Notes under the pieces: model-generated
Databases searched by the model: none
What the model saw: the letters and a program-made list of their open reading frames with translations, nothing else
What the model was told of the DNA's origin: nothing
Program-made: the position numbers and the translations under genes
Shown here: positions 1-12,726 of the stretch, one piece after another
Position numbering within the stretch: position 1 is the first letter of the stretch
Layout: the number at the start of each line of letters is the position of its first letter
Assembly: GCA_964020975.1 (NCBI GenBank)
Contig: OZ026628.1
Location: 14,725,079-14,789,078, forward strand
DNA: 64,000 nt
Direction of reading: 5' to 3'
DNA from: Hermodice carunculata
Lineage: Eukaryota; Annelida; Polychaeta; Eunicida; Amphinomidae

Positions 1-3000
1 GCTCCTGGGAGAGGTGGAACACGCAGACTGTGGTGGCACCTCCCAGAGCTCTGCCCATATCAGTTGATGATGTTGAGGCCACACCCAAGTTGGAGGTGCT
101 GTTATCCATTTTTGTGGTGAGAAAGTTTTCGGAACTTTGCGCCTAGCTGGCAGGGTCTGGTGACAGGCCAGACTGTGGATCCTCAGGTGATTGCCTAGCA
201 GTGGGATGCCTGCTGGCATAGCCAAAGGTGGGGTTGGGCTAGGAGGTCCATGTATGACTTCACTCCGTCGACAGTGAACACTCCCTTACGAGACGGCAGC
301 ATCAAGGTGGGAAGCGGAGTTTGTTTCGCTGCTCACTTTAAATGCTTTGGCGTTTTGAACAGGACATGCGGATGATGACAGATATAGGGTCCTTCCTTGA
401 TTGTTCAGGGTGTTCCACAATGACTCTCCTCAAGAAGGTTTATGATAACCCCTCTGCGCCAGCCTCCACTAAACGCTTCATAGAAACCCTGCTGGATCTC
501 CAGCAGTCTTGAGGCTAAGCTGTGGGCCACCTGTTAAGCAGGGAAATTATGCTTGGTGCAAATGTCAAGTTGGTTAATCATAATGCTCTTCTCTCTTCAG
601 CCTCCCTGCTGACAGCAGTATTAAAGCAGAGCTGCTTATCAGCTTCTGTCAGGGGTGTGTCCTCCACCTTCAGAGGGAGAATAACATGGCCAAGGAGATG
701 CAGCAGAAGTCGCTAGGTAAGGCTTTGCTGCAGAGCGGAAAGTCAAACAAGTGGTTGTCTTCTGTCCTTCAGCATTAGGGGTACACCCAGGTGTTTCAAC
801 GCTTCTGTGCAAGCCCAATTGATGCTTGTCCGCCTTCTTGACAAGGATTGGTGTGCAAACAACTCGTCTGCTGGTGATTATGCACAACATTTTCGTCAGG
901 CCATCATCTAGCTTTGTTACTTGGCAGAGTTTGCCATAAGGCATTGTCCTCCCCTCTCAAGGGCTCTCTTTTTCCTTTTTTTTTTTCTGATTCTCGTGGT
1001 GGCCAACTGGGAACTCCAGCATGCATTGTAAAAGCTTGTGGGCAGATAAGCCATCAAGCCAGTGTTGAACGATGGGTTCCTGGGCTTTTATAGCTGTCTC
1101 TTTTCACTCCTGAAAAGAGACGGTGCACAAAGACTGGTAATACACTTCTTGCATCTCAGCTCTTACCTTGTAGTGCAGCACTACAAGTTGGAGACCTCGG
1201 CCACCATCATTGTGGCAATGCATCAGGGCTATTGGGCAGCCTCAATAGACCTGAAAGACGCATATATCCACCGTTTATCAGTTCAGTACTCTCCCATTCC
1301 ACTGGCACTGGCGCCGGTATTCTTGGCTCGGGTCATGAGAGAGATGGCCACGTTTGTGCACCGCCAAGGGAGCCAGTTGTACATTTATCTGGACAATTGG
1401 CTCCTCAAGGACACGCGGTTGGTATTGGATAGATCTGTCTGAAGTTAGGCCTAATTTTGAATTTCCCAAAGTGCAGCCTGAATGCCACAGGGAAGTTCAT
1501 GCTTCTGGAGATTCAAAGTTTGACAGTCCCTTTTTTTTCATGTGTCGGCCTTCAGAGGACAGATGGGAGAGACTCTTGGCCCCCATCAAACAGTTCAGGA
1601 AGTTGACTGCTCCGATGACATGTCAGTGGCTGCGCCTGATCAGGACATGTATGTCCATGGACTCGAGAGTCCCTTTGGAAGGCTTCGTCAGCCTATCCAT
1701 CTCAGCGTCTGAGATCGATGGGATCAAAAGAGCCTTTTCTTGTCTCATTGTCTTGCAATCCAGCTGTATGATCAGCTGATTTCGAGTTGGTGGTCTCGTT
1801 GGCCGAATGTAATGCCGGGGCAGTTTCTGGTACCTTTCAGTGTCACTTTGACTTTGTTCGCGGGTGTCTCGAGTGGGGCTGGGGAGCACATTTGGACTCT
1901 GACAGCTTCAGGCGATGTGGATGCATGCCTTTCCTCCAACCCCGCTTTTTCCAAAAGTTCAGCACAAGATTCAGGAGAAGCAGTGCGAAGTCCTTCTGGG
2001 CCCCTGGTGGCCCAAGAAGAAATGGTCCTTGGACCTGCTTGAGTTGAGTGTAGAGCCCCCTCAGTCACTGCCGCTTCTCCCTCAACTGCACTGGCAACCA
2101 TGACTCTAATAAGTTCCACTGCAACACAGTTTTTCAGGCTGCTTGTTTGGTGACTGTCCCCAAGGGTGTTGCTTCAGCCGGCTTCTCCAAGGGAATGGCT
2201 GAACGGGGTGCCAGCAATAAGCTTTATAAGTCTGAAGATTTATAACCCTCAGTGGAACAAGTTTGCATTTTGGTGCACTGCTAGGGACTTTTCCCCCTTC
2301 GTATGCTTGGGTCCAGCAGATTGTAGACATCTTTTAAGTCTGTTTGAGGTGGGGCAATTGAAGGTTTGGACCATCAAGGGATACCAGTCTGCCATTGCAG
2401 CTACCCTGAAGGCCAGGGGGCAGATTTTAGGGATAGACCCTTTCATCTGTAGACTTGCGAATAGCTTCTCAATGGAAAGCAATTTTGTGCCACACTGGGA
2501 TCTTTGTGGTGCTTGGGGCTCTTACTAAGTCCTGTTCCAGCTTAGGGATACGGGTTTGATTGATCTTAATATCCTTACATTCAAGACGGTCTTACTGCTA
2601 GCTCTGGCACCGATGCCTGGCGAGGGGAGATACATGCCTCCGATAGATCCCTCATTTGGTGGTCTGCTGATGGGAAGGATTTCTTTCTAAGGTACAGGTG
2701 GCATGTGACCCAACTGCCTTGACGGGTTTTTGGGTTGTCACTCTCAATGACAATGTCCAGGTCTGAGCCAGATTGGGCCCTATGTCGCGTTTGAGCACTC
2801 TGGTTCTTTTGAGTAGGACTGAACCTCGTCAAGCTGGGCAAAAACTGTTGTTTCTGTTGCTTAGGCAGACAGAGTCCCAGACTCTGTCACTTAATACCAC
2901 CTTGGGATAGATAAGGAAAACAGTTTCTTAGGCCTACCTGGTGGCCAGAAGTGATGAAGAGCCAGCACATCTTCATTGTCTCTGGGCTCTTGAGACCAGA

Positions 3001-3190
3001 GCCCTCTCCAGCCATTCCCGTTTTCAGTACCTCCTCCACTGTGAAGGAAACTGAATTGCCCATGCTCACTATGATGCATTACGGCCATTAGGAGTGTTGT
3101 GCCCTGCCACAGGGCCATGATGGCAGTGAGTGAGCAACATGGAGACAAAACTAGACCCATGGAATTTTTATAGGGGCTCTGGCAAAGCAC
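1..3190 (+). mobile_element. Decayed DIRS-type tyrosine-recombinase retroelement, cut by the window start
   Basis: Three conserved blocks appear in DIRS order. The first is a reverse transcriptase at about 1062-1440, with the palm phrase ASIDLKDAYIH and an active-site phrase resembling IYLDNWLL. The second is an RNase H-like segment at about 1790-2110 with a WGAHL phrase. The third is a tyrosine-recombinase-like region at about 2340-3190, with TIKGYQSAIAATLK followed by TFKTVLLLALAPM, which resembles the core of DIRS recombinases. DIRS elements integrate by recombinase rather than by a DDE integrase. The copy is an old fossil: it is clearly broken, with roughly half a dozen or more interruptions. 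Its 5' end lies outside the window and no terminal repeat could be delimited. 1-1000 probably holds gag-like remnants but shows no recognisable domain. The 3' limit is approximate. Confidence 0.8.
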
Positions 3191-3199
3191 CTAAAGTGT

Positions 3200-5430
3200 G
3201 TGAAGACCAGCCTAAGTGACCTATGGTGAGTACTGTTTCTTAAAAGTTTTACATTGAAAAGCTTTGTTTTTGTTCCTTGAATTTTGGTGCAGCTGTTCCA
3301 GCACATTTACTGCAGTTTGTACAGATATATATACTATATGCTCTGCTACTTTACAGCGGAGGGTGACCTTTAAAGTAACGATCTTTTACCGAGAGTCTTT
3401 GAAACCCATGATGCAATATGCTTCTTGTTCTTGTTTCATATTAAAAACCAATTGCCTTACTGTGAAATGCCCAAATGATGAGTCATGTTTGCATTTAAAT
3501 TAAAATAAATTTATATCGGAGTGTTGATATCTGGTTGTGTGTTTAATCTTCCTTTTACTGTGAAACCTCTCACTATCAAACGCCCTTTGGTCCCAATAAA
3601 AGTGTTGTAAGAGCCATCCACTAAGTAGAGAGTTTGGTGTTTGGGGCCAGAGGAGATCAGACTTAGCATGTATTTTGTACATGTGTGTAGCTATGTAAGC
3701 AAAATTAGCCATTAATTGTTCACACAATCTAGAAGTTCATGAATTATTAGAGATTGAAAGTTGTACATCTACCATGGATCTAGCAACAGCCAGACATTTT
3801 GTGTAATGCTCTTGGATATAAAACAGCAAGTGGCCATTGTATCTTGTTAGCCTTGAGGTGTTGCCAGCTAAACACACCAGTCGATGTGTGTACGATCCAC
3901 TGCACAAATGGAGCAGATATACCATGAAGCTTAGTCTGCATATGAGGCAATTAAAATTGATTCCTGTGCCTGTTTATTTCCACAGCAATATATTTTATGT
4001 GTTAAAAGATAAACATTGTATGCAATTCTTTACCCATGTTCTTCAATCTCGGAGTTGAAATCATTTTCATGTTGGTGTATGTGATGAGAAGCTACACCCG
4101 TACTATCTGGCCCACGTGCTAGATGAAAACATCAAGTTATTTCAATCAAGCAGTTTTACTCAGACAATGCACAACCCTAACTGTGAGCTTAGTTGCAGGT
4201 TGCTCTGACACAGGTGCTCAGAGCAGGATGGAATTATACACTAGAATGCTGTGAACACAATACATTCTACACTTTATTTGGATGTGCAAGGGTTCTCAAG
4301 TAAACACCTGCTCACTGGTGAGAGGTTCATTTGTGTTTTCGGGGTCCAAATAAAGCATTCAGAAGTAAGCAGCTATAAACACCCAGGTGCCTATTAAATA
4401 AGACGATGAACATTAGGGACCATAAAGTATACAGAAGTGAGACATGTTCACTGGTCAAAGGTGCTCCATGTTGGAGATTGAATACAGAGATTTTAATGTA
4501 CATCAAAATGGGATTTAAAAAAAAATACCGTGTAATAGGTATTAAATTTATATGGATTGTGTCTCATGGTTTCTTTTTACCTATAATGACACCTTTTTAT
4601 TTCCTGGTGTTCTGGTGTGTGAAAAGCAAAACTTGCACTGTGATTGTGAAAATTGTTTTGCCTCTCTCTGACTTGGGAAAAATACCTTTTTATCTCAGCT
4701 TTGTCCAGATGGTCATGCAGCAGTAGTGTTTGAATTTTTCATGAATTTTTTAGTTCATTTTTAACCTCATTGGACTAATCAGTCATCTGAGTTTAGCTTT
4801 TTTCAAGATAAAAGCAGTATATCAGCAGTTTCCTGATCTATGTAGTTCAGTCATATCCCAATCAATTAGTCATGCATGGGAAGTACAGTGGTACCTGCTA
4901 TTTAAGACCATCCTGAATGCTAGACAAAAGTGGTCACATGTGACAGGTGGTCTTTTGCTGCATGTAAGCTTGCAAATGAATTAAAGGCTAGTGTCTTGAA
5001 ATGGCAGTCTTTCATGAGGGGTGATCTTCAGAGCAGGAACCAATGTATATATTGTTTATCAATCCAGTGTTTGTCGAGTATGTTTTTGAATATGTTGACA
5101 AAAACTGCGCTGACAACATGTACAGTTCAGTCATTCAGTATTCTGACACTAAACCTGTGTTGTCTAACCCCGCATTTTGCGTGGTCTTTTACAATTTTCT
5201 TTGAATGCCCCTATGTCCTGTGCTCCTGTGAAAGAGAACCATACAGAGGGTACCACTCTTTCTATGTTAATAGTATATAATTATGTTTGAATCATGTCTC
5301 CTCATTTGCTACGATACAGCAAGGAGGGCAACTTCAGGTGTCTGAGTTAATTTTCATATGCAAGGTGGTGTGGCCCAGAAACTAATTGAGTTGCCTGTGT
5401 TTTAACTTTCTCCAGTACTTGTTGGTCCAG
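3200..5430. other. Mostly unassigned DNA with two short MITE-like fragments
   Basis: No gene is supported; the short frames here lack domains and codon structure. At 3556-3640 a segment opens ACTGTGAAACCTCTC and at 4887-4970 another opens ACAGTGGTACCTGCTATTT. Both resemble the ends of widespread invertebrate MITEs that start CAGTG(A/G)(A/T)ACCT, but neither has a matching far end that I can delimit. An 11-bp inverted pair (CTTTATTTGGA and its complement) lies near 4270 and 4345. Confidence 0.35.
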
Positions 5431-5439
5431 TTTAGAGTC

Positions 5440-7250
5440 TGAGGATATAGTATGGTTCGTCCTTTATCCGTCTGTCCACAATTCACATTATCAACTTCTC
5501 CAAAGCCTGTAAGCCACATTCACATAAACTTGGTCAGGATGTACCTTATGTGGATCTGTACCAAGTTTGTCCAAATGGTCTTGTATTAGTGTTTTTAGAG
5601 GTATTTTTAGCTCTGCTGGCCAAAGGTCGCAAAGCTTATGCGACTGCTCATGTCCGTTTGTCCACAGTTTTCAAGTTAGCCCAATGTTCTATTTTTCTGA
5701 CAAGTTGGCTGAGATAATAGCATGGTCCCTTGTCCGTCGTCCATCCATTCGTTTGTCCACACTATACAGTTTTTACTTCCCAAAAACCGTAGCCAGATTC
5801 ACATGTAACTGGGTGCTGCTGTATGTGAATCTCTACCAGCTACTGTCAAGTGTTGGAGATCCAATGATTTTAGGATTCTTTATTATTTCATTTTTTATTC
5901 ATGGGGGGGGGGGGGGAGGAGCAAAATTTTAAAAAGTCCTCTCTGATACCAGTCGGGCAATTGCTTTGAAATTGCATGGGGACACTTCTTACCTAGGGAC
6001 CTTTTGACCTTAATTTGTTCAACAGGTGGTGCTTATTTTTTTTTTTTTTTCTTAATTTTTGTGTGTTAAGGCTGTTATTAACTTATCCAGAACCATCACT
6101 GAGATTGTTCTGAAACTTTGGGTGGAGTGGGGGCATGAAATGTAGTTTGTGTGAGGAGTAAACAAAGTTGTTCACTAAGTATTGATACTGTGGACCCCTG
6201 ATTTTTAACAGTTTTTAGCTCAGCTGAAATGTCACTTAGCTGAGCTTCTAGGATGGTCCCTCATCCGTCCACAGTTCATATTTTTAACTCCAAAACCATC
6301 AGCCAGATTCACTTCAGACTTGGTAGGGATGTACCTTGGGTGGGTCTCTACCATTAGTATGTTCAAATGGTCACAGTCCACATTTCTTGAGATAGGCCCA
6401 TATAACGTTTTTGAGTTGTGTAAAAAAAATCTTTGCCCACATCAATGTTGGTGGCACCAACTATAGTATAATGTAATATACAGGTCAGAATGTGAAAATC
6501 TCATGACTGCAATAGCATCAACATTTTTCAAGTTAGCCAAATATACCTTGCAGGACCTATAGGGGGTATAAAAATCTAGGTTCATATCAATATTGGTGGT
6601 GCCACCTACAATATGCAATACAGGGTGTCAAAATATGAAAATCTTGTGAAGACTCTAGCATCTTTAATTTTAGGCATATCTTCACCAAATTCAGTGGGAT
6701 TTAGAGGGAGGTCAAAGTCTTAAGATTTTAATGATACTAGTAGCCCCACCTATAATTTGACGGAAATTAGGAGCAAAAATGTGTTTGAGGGTGTAAAATT
6801 CCATATCTTGAAAGTAATTGGATCAGACATGCCAAATTTATATGATATATAGACAATGTCTAAAGATAGAATTCTATATAATATCAGTGACTGTGACCTA
6901 TTTTTGTGAGGTCACCATGCCTCTAAAGTTGAAAGAGTTGATTTTGTAATGGCATGGTGTATTTTGGACATCAATGGCAATGTCAGCATAACACCAGGCC
7001 TATGGGCCTCTTGCATTACATAATCTGGATGATTTTGATCTTCAGACCCAACGTCACTGAGGATGTAAAGTTAAGGACTCCCTGATTGTTGTCTTGGCAT
7101 ATGTAACAATATCCATCACAGGAATTGTACAAATAAACTGATTACATTTGGAGCAAAGTTTCATCTGGTGGACAGTTTGTGCACTACATTTACATAAGCT
7201 TTATATGTTCAGAAGCCATGTGAGGACTCGCAACTTTGAAATGAAGAGGT
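5440..7250. repeat. Degenerate phrase-repeat block (left flank of the triplication)
   Basis: Non-coding sequence is assembled from recurring sentences. One type opens with a hairpin in TTTTAGCTCAGCT / AGCTGAGCT (near 6215), runs through tccgtccgtcc, and has a 'cttctccaaaaccgtcagcc' core. A second type is centred on a GGTGGCGCCACCT-like box (variants near 6450 and 6597). It ends in an AGGCC-spacer-GGGCCTCTTG palindrome (6995-7012; related TGGGCCTCTTG end at 7283-7300). The last about 900 bp before 7250 align with the ends of the three large units, but with clearly lower identity, so this is an older relative of those units. Confidence 0.7.
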
Positions 7251-8233
7251 GCAATATAGCCATGGTGCAAGCAGAGCATTAAGACATGGGCCTCTTGTTT
7301 GGGGAATACCTCAAAAAATAATCTCTGAAGCTGCTTGGCTAATTGCTTCAAAATTGTATAGGGATGCCTCAGGGCACCCCTAAACCTTAACTTGTTTGAC
7401 AGTAGGTGATTCATTTTTTGTCTATTTTTTAAGCTCGGCTGACAGGTCAGCTGACCTTTTAGGAGGGTTAGCCATCCATCGCCTGTCCATCCAGCTGTCC
7501 ACAATTCACATTTTTGACTTCTTCAAAACTGTCAGCCAGATTTACTTCAACCTTGGTGGCAATATACCTTGGGTGAATCTCTGCCAAATTGTCCAAATAG
7601 GCACATTCCATTGATTTTTTTTTGGGGGGGGGGGGGGTGCAAATCTTCTTCGGAACAGCTTACCCAATTGCTTTGATATCACACAGAAACACTCATAGGG
7701 ACCTGTAATTCTTATTTTTATAACTGGGTAATGCTGCAATTTTTTTTCAATTTTTTTTTTAGGATTTTTACTCTGTTTTTACTTTTTTTTCGATTGATCC
7801 ATAACTGTTACTCTGATTAAGATGAAACTCGGTGGAAATGATCCTTGTGGAAGGGTCAAACAAAGGTGTTCACTAGGTTGTGCTGCTGTGAATTTCTCAT
7901 TTTCAACATTTTTTTTTTTTTTTTTTAAATTCAGGTACTTATAAGTAAATGCACTTTTCCTATTGATTACTATGTAAGTCATTGGGTATTCTAATGCTAA
8001 TTCACATTTCTGACTTTTCCAAAACCGCCAGCCAGGTTTACTTCAAACTTGGTGGCAATGTTCCTTGGATGAGTCTCTACCAAGGTTGTTCAAATGGTCC
8101 GGGTCCACTGATTTTTGGATTTTTATTGAATTTTGGGGGGCAAATATTAAAAAAATCTTCTCTGTAACTACTCACCCCATTGCTCTGATATTACACAGGA
8201 ACACTAGGGACTCCTAGTTGATTTGTTCACCAA

Positions 8234-8633
8234 GGGCCATATTCACTAAGAGTTTAATCTGATCATGAATTTTAATCAAAAAATGAAAATCAATGTGCCT
8301 TTGGGCCTTGAATCCTTGCCCTAATGTCTGATGTAAACGTGCAGGATTAATCAATCTGTTCTCCACTGTAATATGAACTTTTGAATAAAACTTATCATTT
8401 TATTAAATCAATATTGATTTAATCCAAATTTTTAAATCTGGATCAAAAGATTATATACGGGATCAAAGTAAGATTAATTTAATGAAATGAACATGTAAAT
8501 CCTTAAGTTCAAATTGTCTCCAAGAGCATATATTGGCTAATTCTCGCAGTTTGGATCAAACATTGAACCAAGTATTGAGTAGTTTAGGGCCCTAGCCACA
8601 ATGATTTTAATTGTGGGATCAAAGTTTTGATCA
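8234..8633. mobile_element. MITE copy in unit 1, right end missing
   Basis: It starts GGGCCATATTCACTAAGAG like the full copies in units 2 and 3 and contains a perfect 22-bp palindrome centred near 8412 (attaaatca/atattgatttaat). The right terminal inverted repeat is absent, lost with the about 290-bp deletion specific to unit 1. Confidence 0.75.
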
Positions 8634-9308
8634 GACTGAAATTTGTTTCTTCGCACTGGAATTAGAAGATAAGTGTTGATGCTTTGGTAACTCTGGAATC
8701 TCTTCGCTGTCATTGTTGAATTTGATATTTAAGAATATGGGTCATGTTTTTCTACTTAAGTGTATCGTACTAGAGACGTACTTCTGTAGAACTTCAATTG
8801 TTTCGTGAGGGACTTGTGGAAGTCTGCTCCTTGCATTTGATACTCTGTAACAGTGATTCAATCACTTAACCTATTAATTAGATAATGTTCCAGAATCATA
8901 GATATCACAAAAACGATGTGGGTCTACTTTCTACTTTTGCTATAAACTCAGCTGACGAACTAGTCAGAAGAAACCAAAAAAGTTATAGGCCTATCAATTC
9001 TCCTTTTATCTTTTTGCAGAAGTAAATAAATTTGGATTCTGAGTGATTGGGCCTATATACATTGGAAACACTGTGGTCTGTAATTAATGAAGAATATTTC
9101 AAAGGTTGAGAGGACCAGTTTAAAACCACCAGTTGTCTTGAGTGGGTGACTGCCTGTCTCAAGTCAGGAGTGAAATGTGTTTCTTCGCATTGATATAAGA
9201 AGATGAATGTTGATGCTTTGGTAACTCTGGAATCTCTTAGCTGTCATTGTTGGATTTGATATTTATGAATACGGGTCATGTTTTTCTACATAAGTGTATC
9301 ATACTAGA
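8634..9308. mobile_element. Direct-repeat-bounded insert, unit 1 copy (left part missing)
   Basis: This is the unit-1 version of the 0.85-kb insert described at 12727-13572. The second long direct repeat runs 8995-9308. The first is only partly present and ends at 8774. Confidence 0.6.
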
Positions 9309-10574
9309 CATGTCCGTCCGTCCTTCCAAAAACTTATGCTCGTTAGCGCTATACTATCCACAGTTTTCAAGTTAGCCCAAAATAACTTTCAGGACTTGAT
9401 ACAGTGTATGAAAATCTAGGCCGAGTTTGATATTGGTGGCGCCACCTGCATTATAATCTAATATATGGGTCAAAATGTGAAAATCTTGTGAACACTCTAG
9501 CATCTTTAATTTTTGGTGGATCTTCACCAAATTTGGTGAGATTGTGGAGGAGGTCAAAGTCTAAGTTGGTAATGATACTAGTGGGACCACCTATAATTTG
9601 ACAGAAAAGCCAAAATGTGTTTTAAGATGTAAAATGCAATATTTTGAAAAAGTTATTTGATTAGACTTTCCAAATTTTTGTGATATGTAAACCATGATTA
9701 AAGGTAAAATGTTGTGTAATATCAGTGACCTTGACCTATTTTGGTGAGATCAGCAAGCCAGTAAAGTTGAAATAGTGATTTTGTGATGGCTGGGTGTAGC
9801 TTCGACATCAATGGCAAAAAGAATTGAGCGTCCCGATCAAAATTGCACTTGATTACATGATGTAAAAAACTCTACTTGATGACCTGCTTTTTGGGTCACC
9901 ATGACCCAGTAATTATGGAGCTTGGCGTTCGTCGAAGTTTATTTTTCCCCAATAACTCGAAAAGTTTATACTCGATTGGAGCAAACAGACTATATATGGA
10001 AAGCTGGATGTAGGACGCATATTTTGAACATAATTTTTTAATCTGAGTTGAAGGTCGAGGTCAAATGGCCAGTTTGAATATTGGGGGCATCTTGCGAATG
10101 CTCTGCACTCCATAATTCTTGAGATAGGCCCATGTAACGTTTAGGAGTTATAAAGTGTATAAACTTCTTGGCCGGCATCAATGTTGGTGGCGCCACCTAT
10201 AGTATTATGTAATATATAGGTCAAAATGTGAAAATTTTATGATGACTTTCAACTTATGGGGGGGGATATAAAAATTTAGGTTCTTTTTGGTATTGGTGCC
10301 GCCACCTACAGCATTAAGCAATATAGGGGTCAAAACATGAAAATCGTGTAAACACTATAGCATCTTAAATTTTGGGTAGATCTTCACCAAATTTAGTGGG
10401 ATTTTGGGGGAGGTCAAAGTCAAAGTTGGTAGTAATACTAGTGACCCCACCTGTAATTTGATGGAAATTTTGAGCCAAAATGTGTTTGAAGATATAAAAT
10501 TCCATATTTCAAAACGTAATTGGATTAGACTTGCCAAATTAATAGGATATATAAACAATGTCCAAAGCTAGAAT

Positions 10575-10818
10575 TGTATTGTATTTGTGTCTTTTTGCCC
10601 AGAACCACTTCCTAATAGTGCATATCCTATTCCGCAGTCTGAACTCTTTACTCTCCATAAGCTAACCTGTCCCTGTCTAATCAATATACATATGGAATTA
10701 CTATTGTCCATATTGCACACGTTCCTCTGTAAAATTTTGACATAGGCTGTATCAGCCCAAATAAATTAAAGGGTCTTCAGCGGGTAACTACTCAACATGT
10801 TTCGGAGCCTTTTACCCG
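10575..10818. mobile_element. 244-bp insert, unit 1 copy
   Basis: It interrupts the phrase 'gctagaatt...tatataatatcagtgacc', which is uninterrupted in the older relative near 6865-6890. It ends in a hairpin with 7-bp arms (CGGGTAA / TTACCCG) about 24 nt apart. The family is not recognised, and a short non-autonomous element or SINE is possible. Confidence 0.55.
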
Positions 10819-12207
10819 TATATAATATCAGTGACCTTGACCTATTTTGTGAGGTTACCATGCCTGTAAAGCTGCAAAAGGTAATTTTGTAATGGCATGG
10901 TGTAGCTTGGACATCAATGGCAATGTCAGGACAGCACCAGGCCTATGGGCATTTTATTCTATATAATGTAAGTGACATTGATGCTCTGTCCCAAGTTCAC
11001 TGAGGACATAAAGTTAAGGGCTAACTCAGTGTTGTCTTGGCAGATGCGACAATATCCATCACAGGAACTGTACAAATAAACTATGATTACATTTGGGGCA
11101 AAGTGTCATCTGGTGGACAGTTTGTGCACTTCATTTACATAAGCTTTATGTGTTCAGAAGCCACATGAGGACTCTCAACTTTGAAATGAAGAGGTGCAAT
11201 ATAGCCATGGTGCAAGTAGAGCATTAAGCCATGGGCCTCTTGTTTGGGGAATACCTCAAAAGATAATCTCTGAAGCTGCTTGGCTAATTGCTTCAAAATT
11301 GTATAGGATGCCTCAGGGCACCCCTAAACCTTAACTTGTTTGACAGTAGGTGATTCATTTTTTGTCTATTTTTTAGCTCGGCTGACAAGTCAGCTGACCT
11401 TTAGGGAGGGTCAGCCATCCATCGCCTGTCGGTCCAGCTGTCCACAATTCACATTTGCGACTTCTCCAAAACTGTCAGCCAGATTTATTTCAACCTTGGT
11501 GGCAATATACCTTGGGTGAATCTCTGCCAGATTGTTAAAATAGTCACATTCCATTGATAATTTTTTTTTTTTTTTGGGGGGGGGGGGGCAAATCTTCTTC
11601 TAAACAGCTCACCTAATTGCTTTGATATCACACAGAAACACTCATAGGGACCCCTAATTCTTATTTTTATAAATAGGTAGTGTTGCAATTTTTATCCTTT
11701 TTTTTTTTTTTTTTAGGATTTTTACTCTGTTTTTACTTTTTTTTTGATTGATCCAGAACCGTTACTCTGATTAAGCTGAAACTCGGTGGAAATGACCCTT
11801 GTGGAAGGGTCAAACAAAGGTGTTCACTAGGTTGTGCTGTTGTGAATTTCTCATTTTCAACATTTTTTTTTTTTTCTTTTTTTTTTTTTAAATTCAGGTA
11901 CTTATAAGTAAATGCACTTTTCCTATTGATTACTATGTAAGTCAATGGGTATTCTAATGCTAATTCACATTTCTGACTTTTCCAAAACCGCCAGCCAGAT
12001 TTACTTCAAACTTGTTGGCAATGTACCCTGGATGGGTCTCTACCAAGGTTGTTTAAATGGTCCGGGTCCATTGATTTTAGGATTTTTATTGAATTTTGGG
12101 GCTCTTTTGGGGGGCAAATATTAAAAAAATCTTCTCTGTAACCACTCACCCCATTGCTCTGATATTACACAGGAACACTAGGGACTCCTAGTTGATTTGT
12201 TCACCAA

Positions 12208-12633
12208 GGGCCATATTCACTAAGAGTTGAATCTGATCATGAATTTTAATCAAAAAATGAAAATCAATGTGCCTTTGGGCCTTGAATCCTTGCCCTAATG
12301 TCTGATGTAAAGGTGTAGGATTAATCAATCTGTTCTCCACTGTAATATGAACTTTTGAATAAAACTTATCATTTTATTAAATCAATATTGATTTAATCCA
12401 AATTTTTAAATCTGGATCAAAAGATTATATACGGGATCAAAGTAAGATTTATTTAATGAAATGAACATGTAAATCCTTAAGTTCAAATTGTCTCCAAGAG
12501 CATATATTGGCTAATTCTCGCAGTTTGGATCAAACATTGAACCAAGTATTGAGTAGTTTAGGGCCCTAGCCACAATGATTTTAATTGTGGGATCAAAGTT
12601 TTGATCAGATCAAATTCTTTATGAATATGGCCC
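12208..12633. mobile_element. Complete 426-bp MITE (TIR GGGCCATATTC...)
   Basis: The left end GGGCCATATTCACTAAGAG is mirrored by the right end ...CTTTATGAATATGGCCC, giving terminal inverted repeats of about 30 bp that continue into GATC-rich subterminal sequence. A sister phrase without the insertion is present at about 63733-63760 (gttcaccaggtagcgc). This places the insertion within 'cacca|ggtag' with a 2-3 bp target duplication (CA or CCA). It has no coding capacity. The superfamily cannot be assigned safely; PIF/Harbinger is one option given a 3-bp duplication. Confidence 0.8.
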
Positions 12634-12726
12634 CAGGTAGTGCATTTTTTTTTTTTTTTTCTATTTTTAGGTCTGCTGACCAAAGGTCGCAAAGCTTATG
12701 TGGCCACTCATGTTTGTCCGTCCATC

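Larger units (their letters stand above)
7251..11195. repeat. Large tandem unit 1 (3.95 kb)
   Basis: Unit boundaries are set arbitrarily at the shared phrase gcaatatagcc. The sequence from about 7431 onward repeats almost base for base in units 2 and 3, in the same order and orientation. Unit 1 is shorter mainly because it lacks about 290 bp at 8633/8634. That gap removes the right end of the embedded MITE and the left half of the first long direct repeat. Unit 1 is closer to unit 2 than either is to unit 3. It has no coding content; three 61-67-codon frames recur only because the DNA recurs. Confidence 0.9.

Noticed and set aside
2581-2841. Minus-strand frames over the DIRS element
   Set aside because: They are antisense shadows. 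The plus strand carries the recombinase-like sequence.
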